NCBI RefSeq assembly: GCF_009846885.1 | Contig: NZ_WUWM01000019.1 | Coordinates: forward strand, 78,533-142,532 | Origin: Paenibacillus puerhi | Lineage (GTDB): Bacteria; Bacillota; Bacilli; Paenibacillales; NBRC-103111 | Direction: 5' to 3' | DNA length: 64,000 nucleotides | In this document: positions 32,262 to 42,809 of the stretch, piece by piece | How positions within the stretch are numbered: position 1 is the first letter of the stretch | Layout: every line of letters starts with the position of its first letter | Program-made: the position numbers and the translations under genes | Notes under the pieces: model-generated | What the model was told of the DNA's origin: nothing | The model's input: only the letters and a program-made list of their open reading frames with translations | Database searches by the model: none

Positions 32262-35200
32262 GTCGCACCTCGTATGAGGTGCGTGGATTGAAATACAAAC
32301 CAAGGCGGGCAGCGAGAGACAGACTTTAGTCGCACCTCGTATGAGGTGCGTGGATTGAAATCCAAGGGAATGTTGCATCCGCCCAGGTAATCCCCTCGTC
32401 GCACCTCGTATGAGGTGCGTGGATTGAAATTGTGTTGCCGAGTAGACCGGACCGCATCCGTTCGAGTCGCACCTCGTATGAGGTGCGTGGATTGAAATAG
32501 GCATGTATCCGTCCACCAATTACGCCTTATCGGCGTCGCACCTCGTATGAGGTGCGTGGATTGAAATTGCCCCAATGGCGTTATGCTCCAATTTCTGCGC
32601 ACGGTCGCACCTCGTATGAGGTGCGTGGATTGAAATCCAATAAGGTTTACTCACCTTTACTCACCCCCTTGTCGCACCTCGTATGAGGTGCGTGGATTGA
32701 AATATTAAGGGTATGCGTGCCGGGGTTTAATACCTTTCGTCGCACCTCGTATGAGGTGCGTGGATTGAAATGGAGTGTCTCCATTGTCCTTATAAAATCA
32801 AACCCGTCGCACCTCGTATGAGGTGCGTGGATTGAAATACCTGACGGGTTAATCGTACCAAAATTTAGGCAGAGTCGCACCTCGTATGAGGTGCGTGGAT
32901 TGAAATAATTCGCATTTGCAATTCAAGCGAGTTCCGAGCGCGTCGCACCTCGTATGAGGTGCGTGGATTGAAATCATCCGTTCATGGCCGCTGCAACGGA
33001 CCCGTCGTGTCGCACCTCGTATGAGGTGCGTGGATTGAAATCCCGCCCTTTTCGGGAGGTAGCTCTTCCCAGGCGTCGCACCTCGTATGAGGTGCGTGGA
33101 TTGAAATCCGGCAAGCTGGTATATTACGCATGGATACAGGGTCGCACCTCGTATGAGGTGCGTGGATTGAAATGTCTCCGTTCGGTTTACTGAATAGCGT
33201 GTATATCCCGTCGCACCTCGTATGAGGTGCGTGGATTGAAATCATCCCCTCCAATCCTATCCGGTCGATCATTTCGGTCGCACCTCGTATGAGGTGCGTG
33301 GATTGAAATTTCGCGTCCCATGCGGGGTGGTGCGTGGTGTAGACGTCGCACCTCGTATGAGGTGCGTGGATTGAAATCTTGCCAGTCGATGAAAACCACT
33401 CCTGGAGGTCCTGTCGCACCTCGTATGAGGTGCGTGGATTGAAATTGGCCAATGCCTGCGAAGAAACTGGACAATAAACCGTCGCACCTCGTATGAGGTG
33501 CGTGGATTGAAATTGCATGCTCAGCAAATGCCGCGAAGAACTCACGCCCCGTCGCACCTCGTATGAGGTGCGTGGATTGAAATCTTACCGCCAAACCGTT
33601 CCTGTGCCCCATTCGTAGTCGCACCTCGTATGAGGTGCGTGGATTGAAATTCCACAATGATCATGGTTACCGCTCCATCGATTTTGTCGCACCTCGTATG
33701 AGGTGCGTGGATTGAAATTTGAATCAGAGCTGACTCAAAATACATCCCCGATCGTCGCACCTCGTATGAGGTGCGTGGATTGAAATAGTGCACTATGTCC
33801 GTATCGCAATTCCCGAGGACGTCGCACCTCGTATGAGGTGCGTGGATTGAAATTAAGCACTTCCCGCGAGCATGCGTATGAGTCCGATAGTCGCACCTCG
33901 TATGAGGTGCGTGGATTGAAATATTAGGCGCTCACCTCCGTTTCGTCTTCGCGGCTGTCGCACCTCGTATGAGGTGCGTGGATTGAAATTATACGTCTTC
34001 GGACGTTAAGGACGATGTTTACGTGTCGCACCTCGTATGAGGTGCGTGGATTGAAATTATACGGTAACTAACGAGACGGAGGCAGCGGCCCTTGTCGCAC
34101 CTCGTATGAGGTGCGTGGATTGAAATCGATCCGGACGGCAAATAGGTTATAAATTGGGCGTCGCACCTCGTATGAGGTGCGTGGATTGAAATCAGCAGTT
34201 ACACAGTCACAGGAGTAATCAGCAATAGTCGCACCTCGTATGAGGTGCGTGGATTGAAATATCACATCCGGGAGGTCTACCACTATTTCCGTGGTAGTCG
34301 CACCTCGTATGAGGTGCGTGGATTGAAATCAAGCTGGAGACGGTGAACGACGTAAACGGCAGCAGTCGCACCTCGTATGAGGTGCGTGGATTGAAATCAC
34401 CCGTCGTTCCGCAGCCGACCGGCCTGTACGAGGTCGCACCTCGTATGAGGTGCGTGGATTGAAATACATACTCCGATCCTGGGCGAGGCAGGAAAGATTT
34501 GTCGCACCTCGTATGAGGTGCGTGGATTGAAATCTCACGTCTACGCTCCGCCTCCTCGGCCGCTAACTCGTCGCACCTCGTATGAGGTGCGTGGATTGAA
34601 ATAGACGGGTCAAAATAGGGAGGCGGTCGCGAGGCGGGTCGCACCTCGTATGAGGTGCGTGGATTGAAATCCCCAAAACAAAAGGTAAGGTCAACTTATT
34701 GGTGTCGCACCTCGTATGAGGTGCGTGGATTGAAATCGAGGCTATGATCGACCTGAAGCGCCTGAACGCCGGTCGCACCTCGTATGAGGTGCGTGGATTG
34801 AAATCTCATAATCGGACGAGAACAAGGTGTTAAGCCTGGTCGCACCTCGTATGAGGTGCGTGGATTGAAATGCCACTTTCGGAACACTCATCCATGTGGG
34901 CCGGGGTCGCACCTCGTATGAGGTGCGTGGATTGAAATTCGAAGGGCTGAACGACAGAGATTTATCAATTATGTCGCACCTCGTATGAGGTGCGTGGATT
35001 GAAATCCTCCCTTGTATTTACTCCTGCTCGGGATCATACAGTCGCACCTCGTATGAGGTGCGTGGATTGAAATTCGTCTTTGACCTGATCGGCGACCACA
35101 GATGTTTGTCGCACCTCGTATGAGGTGCGTGGATTGAAATAAGTATCGTCGCTTATTGACGAAAAGTCACAAGCGTCGCACCTCGTATGAGGTGCGTGGA

Positions 35201-38200
35201 TTGAAATTACAACCTGACCATGGCGGCGGATAACACCCAGGTCGCACCTCGTATGAGGTGCGTGGATTGAAATTTAACCTTCCACACCATCCCCGGCTTG
35301 CTCTGCCACGTCGCACCTCGTATGAGGTGCGTGGATTGAAATTTCTTGAGTTGCTTCTGACGACGCTCAATCGCTGTCGCACCTCGTATGAGGTGCGTGG
35401 ATTGAAATAATCACTTGCCCCTGCTTCCAAACGAGCTGGTCGTCGCACCTCGTATGAGGTGCGTGGATTGAAATCGGCATGCTGCCACCGTTGAAGACAA
35501 ACACGCCAGTCGCACCTCGTATGAGGTGCGTGGATTGAAATTTAGCCAGCGCCGGATTTCCAAGCTCGCTGGCGATTGTCGCACCTCGTATGAGGTGCGT
35601 GGATTGAAATGCTTCCGGCCCATCCATCCTGGTCTTGTCCTGCATCGTCGCACCTCGTATGAGGTGCGTGGATTGAAATACGATAACCTGTTGAAGCGCC
35701 GACTGCGGGCAAGGTCGCACCTCGTATGAGGTGCGTGGATTGAAATAGAAGTTGTTGACATAATGTTTTGGTTAGAAACCGTCGCACCTCGTATGAGGTG
35801 CGTGGATTGAAATAGGCCGAGGCCGGGGAGATCCGTACGGAAGTCCTTGTCGCACCTCGTATGAGGTGCGTGGATTGAAATAGGCTTTGCTCGATGAGCA
35901 ATATTTGCAAGTTACGTCGCACCTCGTATGAGGTGCGTGGATTGAAATCCGGCAAGATTATGGAGGCAGCAGAACGATTGCAGGTCGCACCTCGTATGAG
36001 GTGCGTGGATTGAAATATCCATCGGTAATGCGTCGTTCTATCTATTTCTGGTCGCACCTCGTATGAGGTGCGTGGATTGAAATGTAGATCCGTCTGCACC
36101 GCGTATGTACGTTATGCACGTCGCACCTCGTATGAGGTGCGTGGATTGAAATTTGATGGCAGCAATCTCGTCCGGTCCTTCTCTCTCGTCGCACCTCGTA
36201 TGAGGTGCGTGGATTGAAATACCTACTTGGTTATCAACACGGACGAACCGTATACGTCGCACCTCGTATGAGGTGCGTGGATTGAAATACTTATGCGGCA
36301 AATGCTTGTCTAGAGCTAGTGGGTCGCACCTCGTATGAGGTGCGTGGATTGAAATTCCGTTCGGACCGGGCTCCGCGTTCAGCGGTCGAGTCGCACCTCG
36401 TATGAGGTGCGTGGATTGAAATTCCGTTCGGACCGGGCTCCGCGTTCAGCGGTCGAGTCGCACCTCGTATGAGGTGCGTGGATTGAAATTTTCAAGTTGT
36501 ACGTAGACGGCGTTTACAGGCAGGGTCGCACCTCGTATGAGGTGCGTGGATTGAAATAACCACTGCATTGATTGGTGGTACCGGAATCGTGGTCGCACCT
36601 CGTATGAGGTGCGTGGATTGAAATTGCTCCATCGCCCATTCCTTAGCATCGTCCACCGTCGCACCTCGTATGAGGTGCGTGGATTGAAATTTCGTTGGGC
36701 TAATCCGGCATGACTAACCTAATAGTCGCACCTCGTATGAGGTGCGTGGATTGAAATCTCCATCGCCCTGACCTGCTTCATGTACCTCGGGTCGCACCTC
36801 GTATGAGGTGCGTGGATTGAAATTCCTTGATGATCTCCGTCGCATTCTTCCACTTCGTCGCACCTCGTATGAGGTGCGTGGATTGAAATTATCGCGGGTA
36901 TCTCTGACGCACGGGTCTATCCGTCGCACCTCGTATGAGGTGCGTGGATTGAAATTCGCCGGCTTGCGTACGATTGAGAGCGTACCATTGCGTCGCACCT
37001 CGTATGAGGTGCGTGGATTGAAATCGGGACCATGTCCGAGTTGGTTAAGGAAGCCATGTCGCACCTCGTATGAGGTGCGTGGATTGAAATAAGGCTTCAA
37101 CCTTGTTAGTGTTAACCGGCACTTGTCGCACCTCGTATGAGGTGCGTGGATTGAAATCAAAATTGAAACCAGCAGATCGGCAACTGCTGGAGTCGCACCT
37201 CGTATGAGGTGCGTGGATTGAAATACTCGATGAGCAATACCTGCAGGTGACAAACCGAAGTCGCACCTCGTATGAGGTGCGTGGATTGAAATCTCCGAGT
37301 TTCAGTACACGCCCCGCTTCGTCGCCTGTCGCACCTCGTATGAGGTGCGTGGATTGAAATAAAGTAACAATCGTCAAAAATGTTGTAGTAGCCATGTCGC
37401 ACCTCGTATGAGGTGCGTGGATTGAAATAAAGTAACAATCGTCAAAAATGTTGTAGTAGCCATGTCGCACCTCGTATGAGGTGCGTGGATTGAAATTTGG
37501 TAATCTCCGCATCTAGAATGTCCATGTTGTGTCGCACCTCGTATGAGGTGCGTGGATTGAAATACGCTGATTAAAAAGCTCCAATACGCTAGGCATGGTC
37601 GCACCTCGTATGAGGTGCGTGGATTGAAATCATAATGGGACGGGCAAACCTTATTATCATGACGTCGCACCTCGTATGAGGTGCGTGGATTGAAATCCAG
37701 CTGCTGACGAAGTATTCCAGGCTCAAGTCCTGTCGCACCTCGTATGAGGTGCGTGGATTGAAATATAACTTATATATTAAGGAGGAAATAAAATGAAAGT
37801 CGCACCTCGTATGAGGTGCGTGGATTGAAATGTTCGTAACAAGGTGGGGAAACCTGAAGCCATGGAGTCGCACCTCGTATAAGGTGCGTGGATTGAAATC
37901 TTTTTTCTCAATTGTTCGGTGAATCCACTCACGGTCGCACCTCGTATGAGGTGCGTGGATTGAAATACTTCGCGCCCAGCATCCGGCGCAAGTGGTCACG
38001 GGTCGCACCTCGTATGAGGTGCGTGGATTGAAATTGATTGAAAACGTGCCCAGAATCACTACGAGAGGTCGCACCTCGTATGAGGTGCGTGGATTGAAAT
38101 GCATATAATACAAACAAACGTTCCTATTCAGGAGTCGCACCTCGTATGAGGTGCGTGGATTGAAATCGTTGGAAGAGGAGGCGATCCAGCGGGCCAGCAA

Positions 38201-38416
38201 GGTCGCACCTCGTATGAGGTGCGTGGATTGAAATTCATCGATTACCTTCAGTTGATTTCCGGCACCGGGTCGCACCTCGTATGAGGTGCGTGGATTGAAA
38301 TGGTATGATTTGCTATGATGACGGATGCGAAAAAAGTCGCACCTCGTATGAGGTGCGACGGATTGAAATCGGCATCGTCGTGGGGTTATCCTCTATGGGA
38401 TTGTGTCGCACCTCGT
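32262..38416 (+). CRISPR. Type I-C CRISPR array, about 91 spacers
   Basis: By eye I count 91 full repeats of 33 bases and a truncated 92nd, with 91 spacers of 32-37 bases. The repeat begins GTCGCACCTCGTATGAGG and ends TGCGTGGATTGAAAT; CGCACCTC/GAGGTGCG forms the stem. The leader is on the left beside cas2, and repeats are identical except at the far end: number 84 (37867) has a stem change, number 91 (38336) carries a two-base insertion, and the last (38405) stops after 12 bases. Two spacers are duplicated in tandem (36356/36423 and 37361/37429). All ORFs inside the array are artefacts. Confidence 0.99.
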
Positions 38417-38466
38417 TGACGGGCTTCTATTTTCTTAGGTAAAATAAAGAGATTGAAACGCTTCAA
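38416..38466 (+). promoter_or_regulatory. Promoter and operator of the LacI-family gene
   Basis: TTGACG (38416-38421), 18 bases, TAAAAT (38440-38445). Just downstream is the palindrome-like TTGAAACGCTTCAA (38453-38466) with a central CG, the form of a LacI-family operator, suggesting autorepression. The -35 begins exactly where the last CRISPR repeat is cut off. Confidence 0.6.
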
Positions 38467-38491
38467 GCGATAGGGAGAGGGAGTACGTGCG

Positions 38492-39559
38492 ATGAGCAAG
38501 AAGCGGCAAGTGACGATCGTCGATTTGGCTGAAGCCGCAGGCGTATCCATCGCCACGGTATCCAACGTGTTGAACCGGCGTAAGGTGCCGATGTCCAGCG
38601 AAACGATCCGTAAGGTGGAGCAGGCGGCGGAAGAGCTTGGCTATCGACGCAATGTGATGGCGGCCAGTCTGAGCCGGAAGAAATCGTATGAGCTCGGCAT
38701 GCTGGTCCCTAGCTTCGAAGGCTATTATGGACGCCTGGCGGAGGATGTGCAGCGAACGGCCCATGCTTATGGCTATCATCTGTCCGTCTTTTCAGCGGCG
38801 GGCTTCGATCCCGAGATCGAAAAAAGGCATCTTGATGTGCTGCTGCAGCGCCGGGTGGACGGGCTGATCTGTCATGGTCTGGCGATGTCGCAGGAGGCTA
38901 CGCGCCAACTGGTCGGGGTCGGTACGCCGCTCGTGCTGTTCAACGCCTGGGGGTGGCCGACGGACATTGCTATTGGAGCGGTCAATTTGGACTTTGTCGT
39001 CGGCTGCGACGAAATCGTGCAGCATCTGTATGCACAGGGCTGCCGCAATCTGTTCTACCTCGGGAAGTCCAGTCTGTACGCAACGGACCGCCAACGTCGG
39101 ATCGGGGTGCAGAACGGCTTGCAGGGCATGCCGGAGCCCATCGCAAGCGGAAGTCTGGACGCGGATGCCTTCGCCACGATCGATGAGGTGCTTGCTCAGG
39201 TCGAGGCTTTCCGTTCGGGCAGGCCGCAACAGCCGACAGGCATTATCGGCTTCGATGACGTGCTGACGCAGTCGTTCATGTCAGCCGCGTTAAGGAAGGG
39301 GTACCGGGTTCCGGGAGACTTCCTGATTGCGGGTATCAATAATGATCCGGCCACCTCGATTTGTTATCCGGCTATGACATCCCTGGCGCTTCCAACGGCC
39401 ATGCAAGCGGAATTCGTTATGCTGCTGATGCTGCAGGCGCTCGACGACGCGGCCGCGCTGAGTCAGTTTTCCCAAGAGTCCTTGGCCAAGGCCGATAAGG
39501 AAGGACATGAGATTCAGATCCCGCTCCGGCTTGTTCCCCGGCGTTCGACCGGCGTGTAG
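38492..39559 (+). CDS. LacI-family transcriptional regulator
   Basis: A 355-residue regulator. The N-terminal LacI helix-turn-helix and hinge helix are at residues 5-58 (VTIVDLAEAAGVSIATVSNVLNRR...AAEELGYRRNVMAASLSR). A periplasmic-binding-protein-like sugar domain follows (about 62-340), with FDDVLTQSFMSAALRKGYRVPGDFLIAGINND near the C-terminal lobe. No sugar transport or catabolic operon is adjacent, so its regulon is elsewhere or unknown. GAGAGGGAG and an ATG at 38492 set the start. Confidence 0.88.
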   Translation: MSKKRQVTIVDLAEAAGVSIATVSNVLNRRKVPMSSETIRKVEQAAEELGYRRNVMAASLSRKKSYELGMLVPSFEGYYGRLAEDVQRTAHAYGYHLSVFSAAGFDPEIEKRHLDVLLQRRVDGLICHGLAMSQEATRQLVGVGTPLVLFNAWGWPTDIAIGAVNLDFVVGCDEIVQHLYAQGCRNLFYLGKSSLYATDRQRRIGVQNGLQGMPEPIASGSLDADAFATIDEVLAQVEAFRSGRPQQPTGIIGFDDVLTQSFMSAALRKGYRVPGDFLIAGINNDPATSICYPAMTSLALPTAMQAEFVMLLMLQALDDAAALSQFSQESLAKADKEGHEIQIPLRLVPRRSTGV

Positions 39560-39565
39560 ACGAAG

Positions 39566-39612
39566 AAAAGCCAGCTTCACTCCCCTACTGGTGGAGAGAG
39601 CTGGCTTTTTCG
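39566..39612. terminator. Bidirectional terminator between LacI-family gene and czcD
   Basis: AAAAGCCAGCT (39566-39576) and AGCTGGCTTTTT form the outer stem, with a T-tract on each strand. Confidence 0.8.
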
Positions 39613-39637
39613 CTTGGCTTTAATAACAGCTGCCTGC

Positions 39638-40606
39638 TTATGGCGTGTGCCCGGGCATACCGGTCAGTTGAGCCGCCGCTTCCTTATGCTGGAGAAATTG
39701 CTTGCCGTATTCTCCATGAGGATGGATCGCGGCGTTCTCCATCTGAATCGTCGTATGCTCGATGCCATAGCGTTCCTTCAGTGTCTCGTTAATGGCCAGA
39801 ATGATGCAGAAGGGTTGAATATTGTCATTAATAAATACATGAGCGGTTAGCGAATAATGCTCGGTAGAGATCGCCCACAGATGCATCTCGTGCACGTCTT
39901 CTACGCCCTCTACGCTAGCAATCGTAGCGCGTATCTCATCCAGGTTATAGCGTTCGGGTACGGATTCCATCAGAATCAGATACGATTCCTTAATGATCCG
40001 TGCTCCGCCGACAAAGATGATGACGCTGATCACCATACTGATAAGCGGATCGAACCAGATCATCCCGGTCAAGTAGATGAGGACGGCGGAGACGATAACC
40101 CCGATCGAGCTGAGCAGGTCGCCGATAAAATGCCAAAGCGCGCTTTGCACGTTCAGATTATCTTCTTCCTTCATACTCCTGCTGAGCACCAGAGTGAGTA
40201 CGAGGTTAACGACAAGCCCGATGGAGGCAATGATCAGCATCAGCTTGAAGTCGATAGGCTCGGGCTGCAGGAAGCGGCGAATCCCTTCAACGCAGATCCC
40301 GATTGCGATGATAGCCAGCGCCAGTCCGTTCAGGAAGGAGGCGATGATCTCGAAGCGGAGATAACCGAACGTGAACCTGCTGTTCGGCTGCCGTGTCGCC
40401 AGATAGATCGCGATCATACTAAGTCCGAGCGCTAGCACGTCGGAGATCATATGGGCGGAATCGGATAGCAGCGCAAGCGAGTTGGACAGAAGCCCCCCGA
40501 TGATTTCGACGATTGTAAAGAATAAGGTTAAGGCGAGCGTAATCCAAAGGGTTCGTTTTGAACGCGTCTGCTGCTTGGCATGAGGGAGATGATGGTAATC
40601 ATACAT
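39638..40606 (-). CDS. Cation diffusion facilitator, CzcD/ZitB-like metal efflux
   Basis: A 322-residue CDF transporter that exports Zn2+ or similar divalent metals in exchange for protons. Six transmembrane helices occupy about residues 18-205. The intramembrane metal site has SDSAHMISD in helix 2 and WHFIGDLLSS in helix 5 (the HxxxD pairs of Zn transporters). The cytoplasmic C-terminal ferredoxin-like domain (about 210-295) has VHEMHLWAIS with its His/Trp pattern. The His-rich N-terminus (MYDYHHLPH) may bind metal. A minus-strand promoter is at 40650-40678. Confidence 0.9.
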   Translation of the reverse strand: MYDYHHLPHAKQQTRSKRTLWITLALTLFFTIVEIIGGLLSNSLALLSDSAHMISDVLALGLSMIAIYLATRQPNSRFTFGYLRFEIIASFLNGLALAIIAIGICVEGIRRFLQPEPIDFKLMLIIASIGLVVNLVLTLVLSRSMKEEDNLNVQSALWHFIGDLLSSIGVIVSAVLIYLTGMIWFDPLISMVISVIIFVGGARIIKESYLILMESVPERYNLDEIRATIASVEGVEDVHEMHLWAISTEHYSLTAHVFINDNIQPFCIILAINETLKERYGIEHTTIQMENAAIHPHGEYGKQFLQHKEAAAQLTGMPGHTP

Positions 40607-40649
40607 GAGCGTTCATCCTTTCAACAAACAAGTTTAAGTTTCTATCTAA

Positions 40650-40678
40650 AGTATACGTCAACATTCATTTTCCATCAA
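40650..40678 (-). promoter_or_regulatory. Promoter of the CDF efflux gene
   Basis: Minus strand: TTGATG (40678-40673), 17 bases, TATACT (40655-40650), about 40 bases upstream of the start codon. Confidence 0.6.
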
Positions 40679-40710
40679 ATACTTTAATTGATAGCGATTT
40701 TCAGCCTTTT

Positions 40711-40790
40711 GATGATAATTATCACTCTCATAGTCAGTTTTACTACCGTTAGGGTGGTATATCTCACTATTTTTGAAATTGATTATCAAT
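40711..40790. promoter_or_regulatory. Two Fur/PerR-like palindromes
   Basis: TGATAATTATCA (40713-40724, perfect palindrome) and ATTGATTATCAAT (40778-40790, near palindrome) resemble sites of the Fur family of metal-responsive repressors. The second lies between TTGAAA (40773-40778) and TATAGC (40797-40802). Confidence 0.4.
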
Positions 40791-40808
40791 CCCGAGTATA
40801 GCGCTTTC

Positions 40809-40941
40809 AATTTTGTTACAGAAATGAAATATGTCTGTTACGTATTTAACATGTTAAGGGTGTAAGATAACTAGCAAGACCCCCTTTTTAATATAAACAC
40901 TTGTAAGGCTCGCCCCCGTTGGGCGGGCCGATTTTTTTTAT
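40809..40941 (+). ncRNA. Candidate metal-regulated small RNA
   Basis: Between divergently placed elements there is a plus-strand promoter-like pair (TTGAAA, 18 bases, TATAGC) with a Fur-like palindrome inside it. About 140 bases later comes a strong plus-strand terminator with no gene before it. The interval contains TTAACATGTTAA and a single-stranded-looking C-rich tract AAGACCCCC, as in regulatory RNAs of the FsrA kind. No ORF with a ribosome binding site is present. Evidence is positional only. Confidence 0.35.
40908..40941 (+). terminator. Orphan plus-strand terminator
   Basis: GGCTCGCCC and GGGCGGGCC pair fully (one G-U), followed by GA and eight T. Both flanking genes are on the minus strand, so this ends an unannotated plus-strand transcript. 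Confidence 0.8.
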
Positions 40942-40987
40942 CCGGATATAAAGTGCGCGGCACAAGGTTTATAAGTCAGTCAACGAT

Positions 40988-41016
40988 AAAGAGCCTGCGC
41001 GAAGATGCGCAGGCTT
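40988..41016 (-). terminator. Terminator of the Lnt-like gene
   Basis: Minus strand AAGCCTGCGC, loop ATCTTC, GCGCAGGCT followed by CTTTAT. Confidence 0.7.
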
Positions 41017-41022
41017 CGTTAT

Positions 41023-42573
41023 TCAGGACCGTCCGGAGCCCCTTCGAAGAAGTTTGTTCCCAAGGAGCAGGGAGAAGGCGATAACGATAAGGATAGCGAA
41101 CCAGTCGCCCCATTGCGTATATACCGAGCCTTTTCCTTCGTACAGGAAGGTTTCTCCAGTAATATATCCCCGTTCATTCACAGGGCCTGCGGCTATCATC
41201 TCTCCGTAGGGGTTAATGATCTGCGACATGCCGGAGGTCGTCCCCGTGACAAGGCTGACCCTGTTCTCCACCGCACGGAAGACGGAGTCAGAAGCGGCGT
41301 AATTAGGGAAAATCGTATTGGCTCGAAAATCGTCATCGACGGGAACCAGCACGAGCTTGGAGCCGTTTCGAGCGAGATCCCGGATGATTCCCGTCACATG
41401 CCGGTCCCAGCATACCGCAAGTCCCACTGGACCCAAAGCCGTCTCGTATACCTTCCCTCTCTCGATTCCGGGTACGAACCCGAATGCTTTCTCGCCGTCG
41501 GTCAAATTTATTTTGGCGGTTTTGCCTATCTCGCTTCCGTCGGGTCCGATCAGAAGCGCCGTATCGTGGAGGCCGACGTCCGAGGTCCAGGTCACATCGG
41601 CTACCAGGTAAGCTTGAGCGGAGCGGGCCGTTTCCTTGAGCTTGTTGATCATAGCTTCGTTGCTGTAATCGGTGAATTCGTTTTCCCCCCAGACCACTAC
41701 GGACGGAGAGAAGGCTTGGCGGGCCTGCATGGTCAGCTCGGTGTTCACTTTCCATATCGCTTCGGTCATCTCGGGTGTATCGGCTACATATCCGTCTCCT
41801 GCCGAGGCTTTGCCTCCCGCCTCGACGATTGCCGGGTCCTGATTGGCGAGATCGGTCATAGCAGCAGCACGAACGCCGTTCCCCTGATGGGCTGAATGTA
41901 AATCGAACAACCCCCATCCGGCGAGTACGATCGGCAGCAGCATAGCCAACAAGGCTGCACGGTTCAATCTTCTTTCCTTTATCCAGGTGATCAAAGCCTC
42001 GGCAATAGCGCTGTTGGCGAGCATGATCACAAAGCTTAATCCGGCAAAGCCGGTTATCGACAGGAGCTGCAGAGGAGCTGGGGAGGCCCACTGGCTCTTG
42101 GCCAGTACCTCAATCCACCAATCCCCGGTGACGGGCAGCGCGAATCGCAGCCATTCCAAGGCCGTCCAGACGGTCGGCAGCACCCCTACCCGCCAGGGGG
42201 AACGGATCTGCCGCTGTAAGCTGTGTCCGAGTTGAAGGAAACCGCCATACATAAAGCCGCTGGCGACCATCAGGAAGCCGCCCAGCCCCTTGCCGAGTAC
42301 GTCTGGGTACCAGATATGAATGCCGACGGAGCCTACAATTCCCGCGAGCGTGAACAGCCAGTAATAGGAACTTCCGTTTCGTCCGTGAACGGCGAGCAGA
42401 AGAGGGACAAAGGCGATCCAGGCCAGCGGTCCTCCGCTTGTACCGGAACCGGGCATGCTGAGGACGAATAGGATCCCGGATAATAGGGACAGCGAGATAG
42501 CTGCCCAGCTCTTCGCAATAAGCTTGCCGCCCCAAGGGAGCGATTGTTCAGTAGATAAGTGTGTTGTACTCAT
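41023..42573 (-). CDS. Apolipoprotein N-acyltransferase-like nitrilase-domain membrane protein
   Basis: A 516-residue protein. About six transmembrane helices occupy residues 20-225, then comes an extracytoplasmic nitrilase domain (about 235-490) and a final helix. The Glu-Lys-Cys triad is visible in VVWGENEFTD, IGKTAKINLTD and VGLAVCWDRH. This is the architecture of Lnt, which N-acylates lipoproteins; true Lnt is not universal in Bacillota, so a related acyltransferase is possible. The frame is open further upstream, but the ATG at 42573 follows AAAGGAA. The 236-base gap to pxpA has no gene. Confidence 0.8.
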   Translation of the reverse strand: MSTTHLSTEQSLPWGGKLIAKSWAAISLSLLSGILFVLSMPGSGTSGGPLAWIAFVPLLLAVHGRNGSSYYWLFTLAGIVGSVGIHIWYPDVLGKGLGGFLMVASGFMYGGFLQLGHSLQRQIRSPWRVGVLPTVWTALEWLRFALPVTGDWWIEVLAKSQWASPAPLQLLSITGFAGLSFVIMLANSAIAEALITWIKERRLNRAALLAMLLPIVLAGWGLFDLHSAHQGNGVRAAAMTDLANQDPAIVEAGGKASAGDGYVADTPEMTEAIWKVNTELTMQARQAFSPSVVVWGENEFTDYSNEAMINKLKETARSAQAYLVADVTWTSDVGLHDTALLIGPDGSEIGKTAKINLTDGEKAFGFVPGIERGKVYETALGPVGLAVCWDRHVTGIIRDLARNGSKLVLVPVDDDFRANTIFPNYAASDSVFRAVENRVSLVTGTTSGMSQIINPYGEMIAAGPVNERGYITGETFLYEGKGSVYTQWGDWFAILIVIAFSLLLGNKLLRRGSGRS

Positions 42574-42809
42574 GTGAGGTTCCTTTCTGGAAACGTGGTG
42601 AGGGAGAGTTAGGTCTGGGAAAAGTATAAAACAGTCTGCCAAGCTCTGTCATGTGAATCTTGTCATGAAGTTAGATAGAACGGGTGACGAAAGTCATTTG
42701 CCGTCCTGCCGTCCTGCCCTCCGGCCGAATAAGTTACGGAAGTGGAGATCGCATCTGATCGCGGCTATAATCGAACTACAAGTTCTATAGCTTGCTAAGG
42801 GGGATGACG

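Noticed and set aside
32219..38275. Many ORFs inside the CRISPR array with repeated ISIHAPHTRCD or FNPRTSYEVR peptides
   Set aside because: They are translations of the CRISPR repeat in different frames, not genes.
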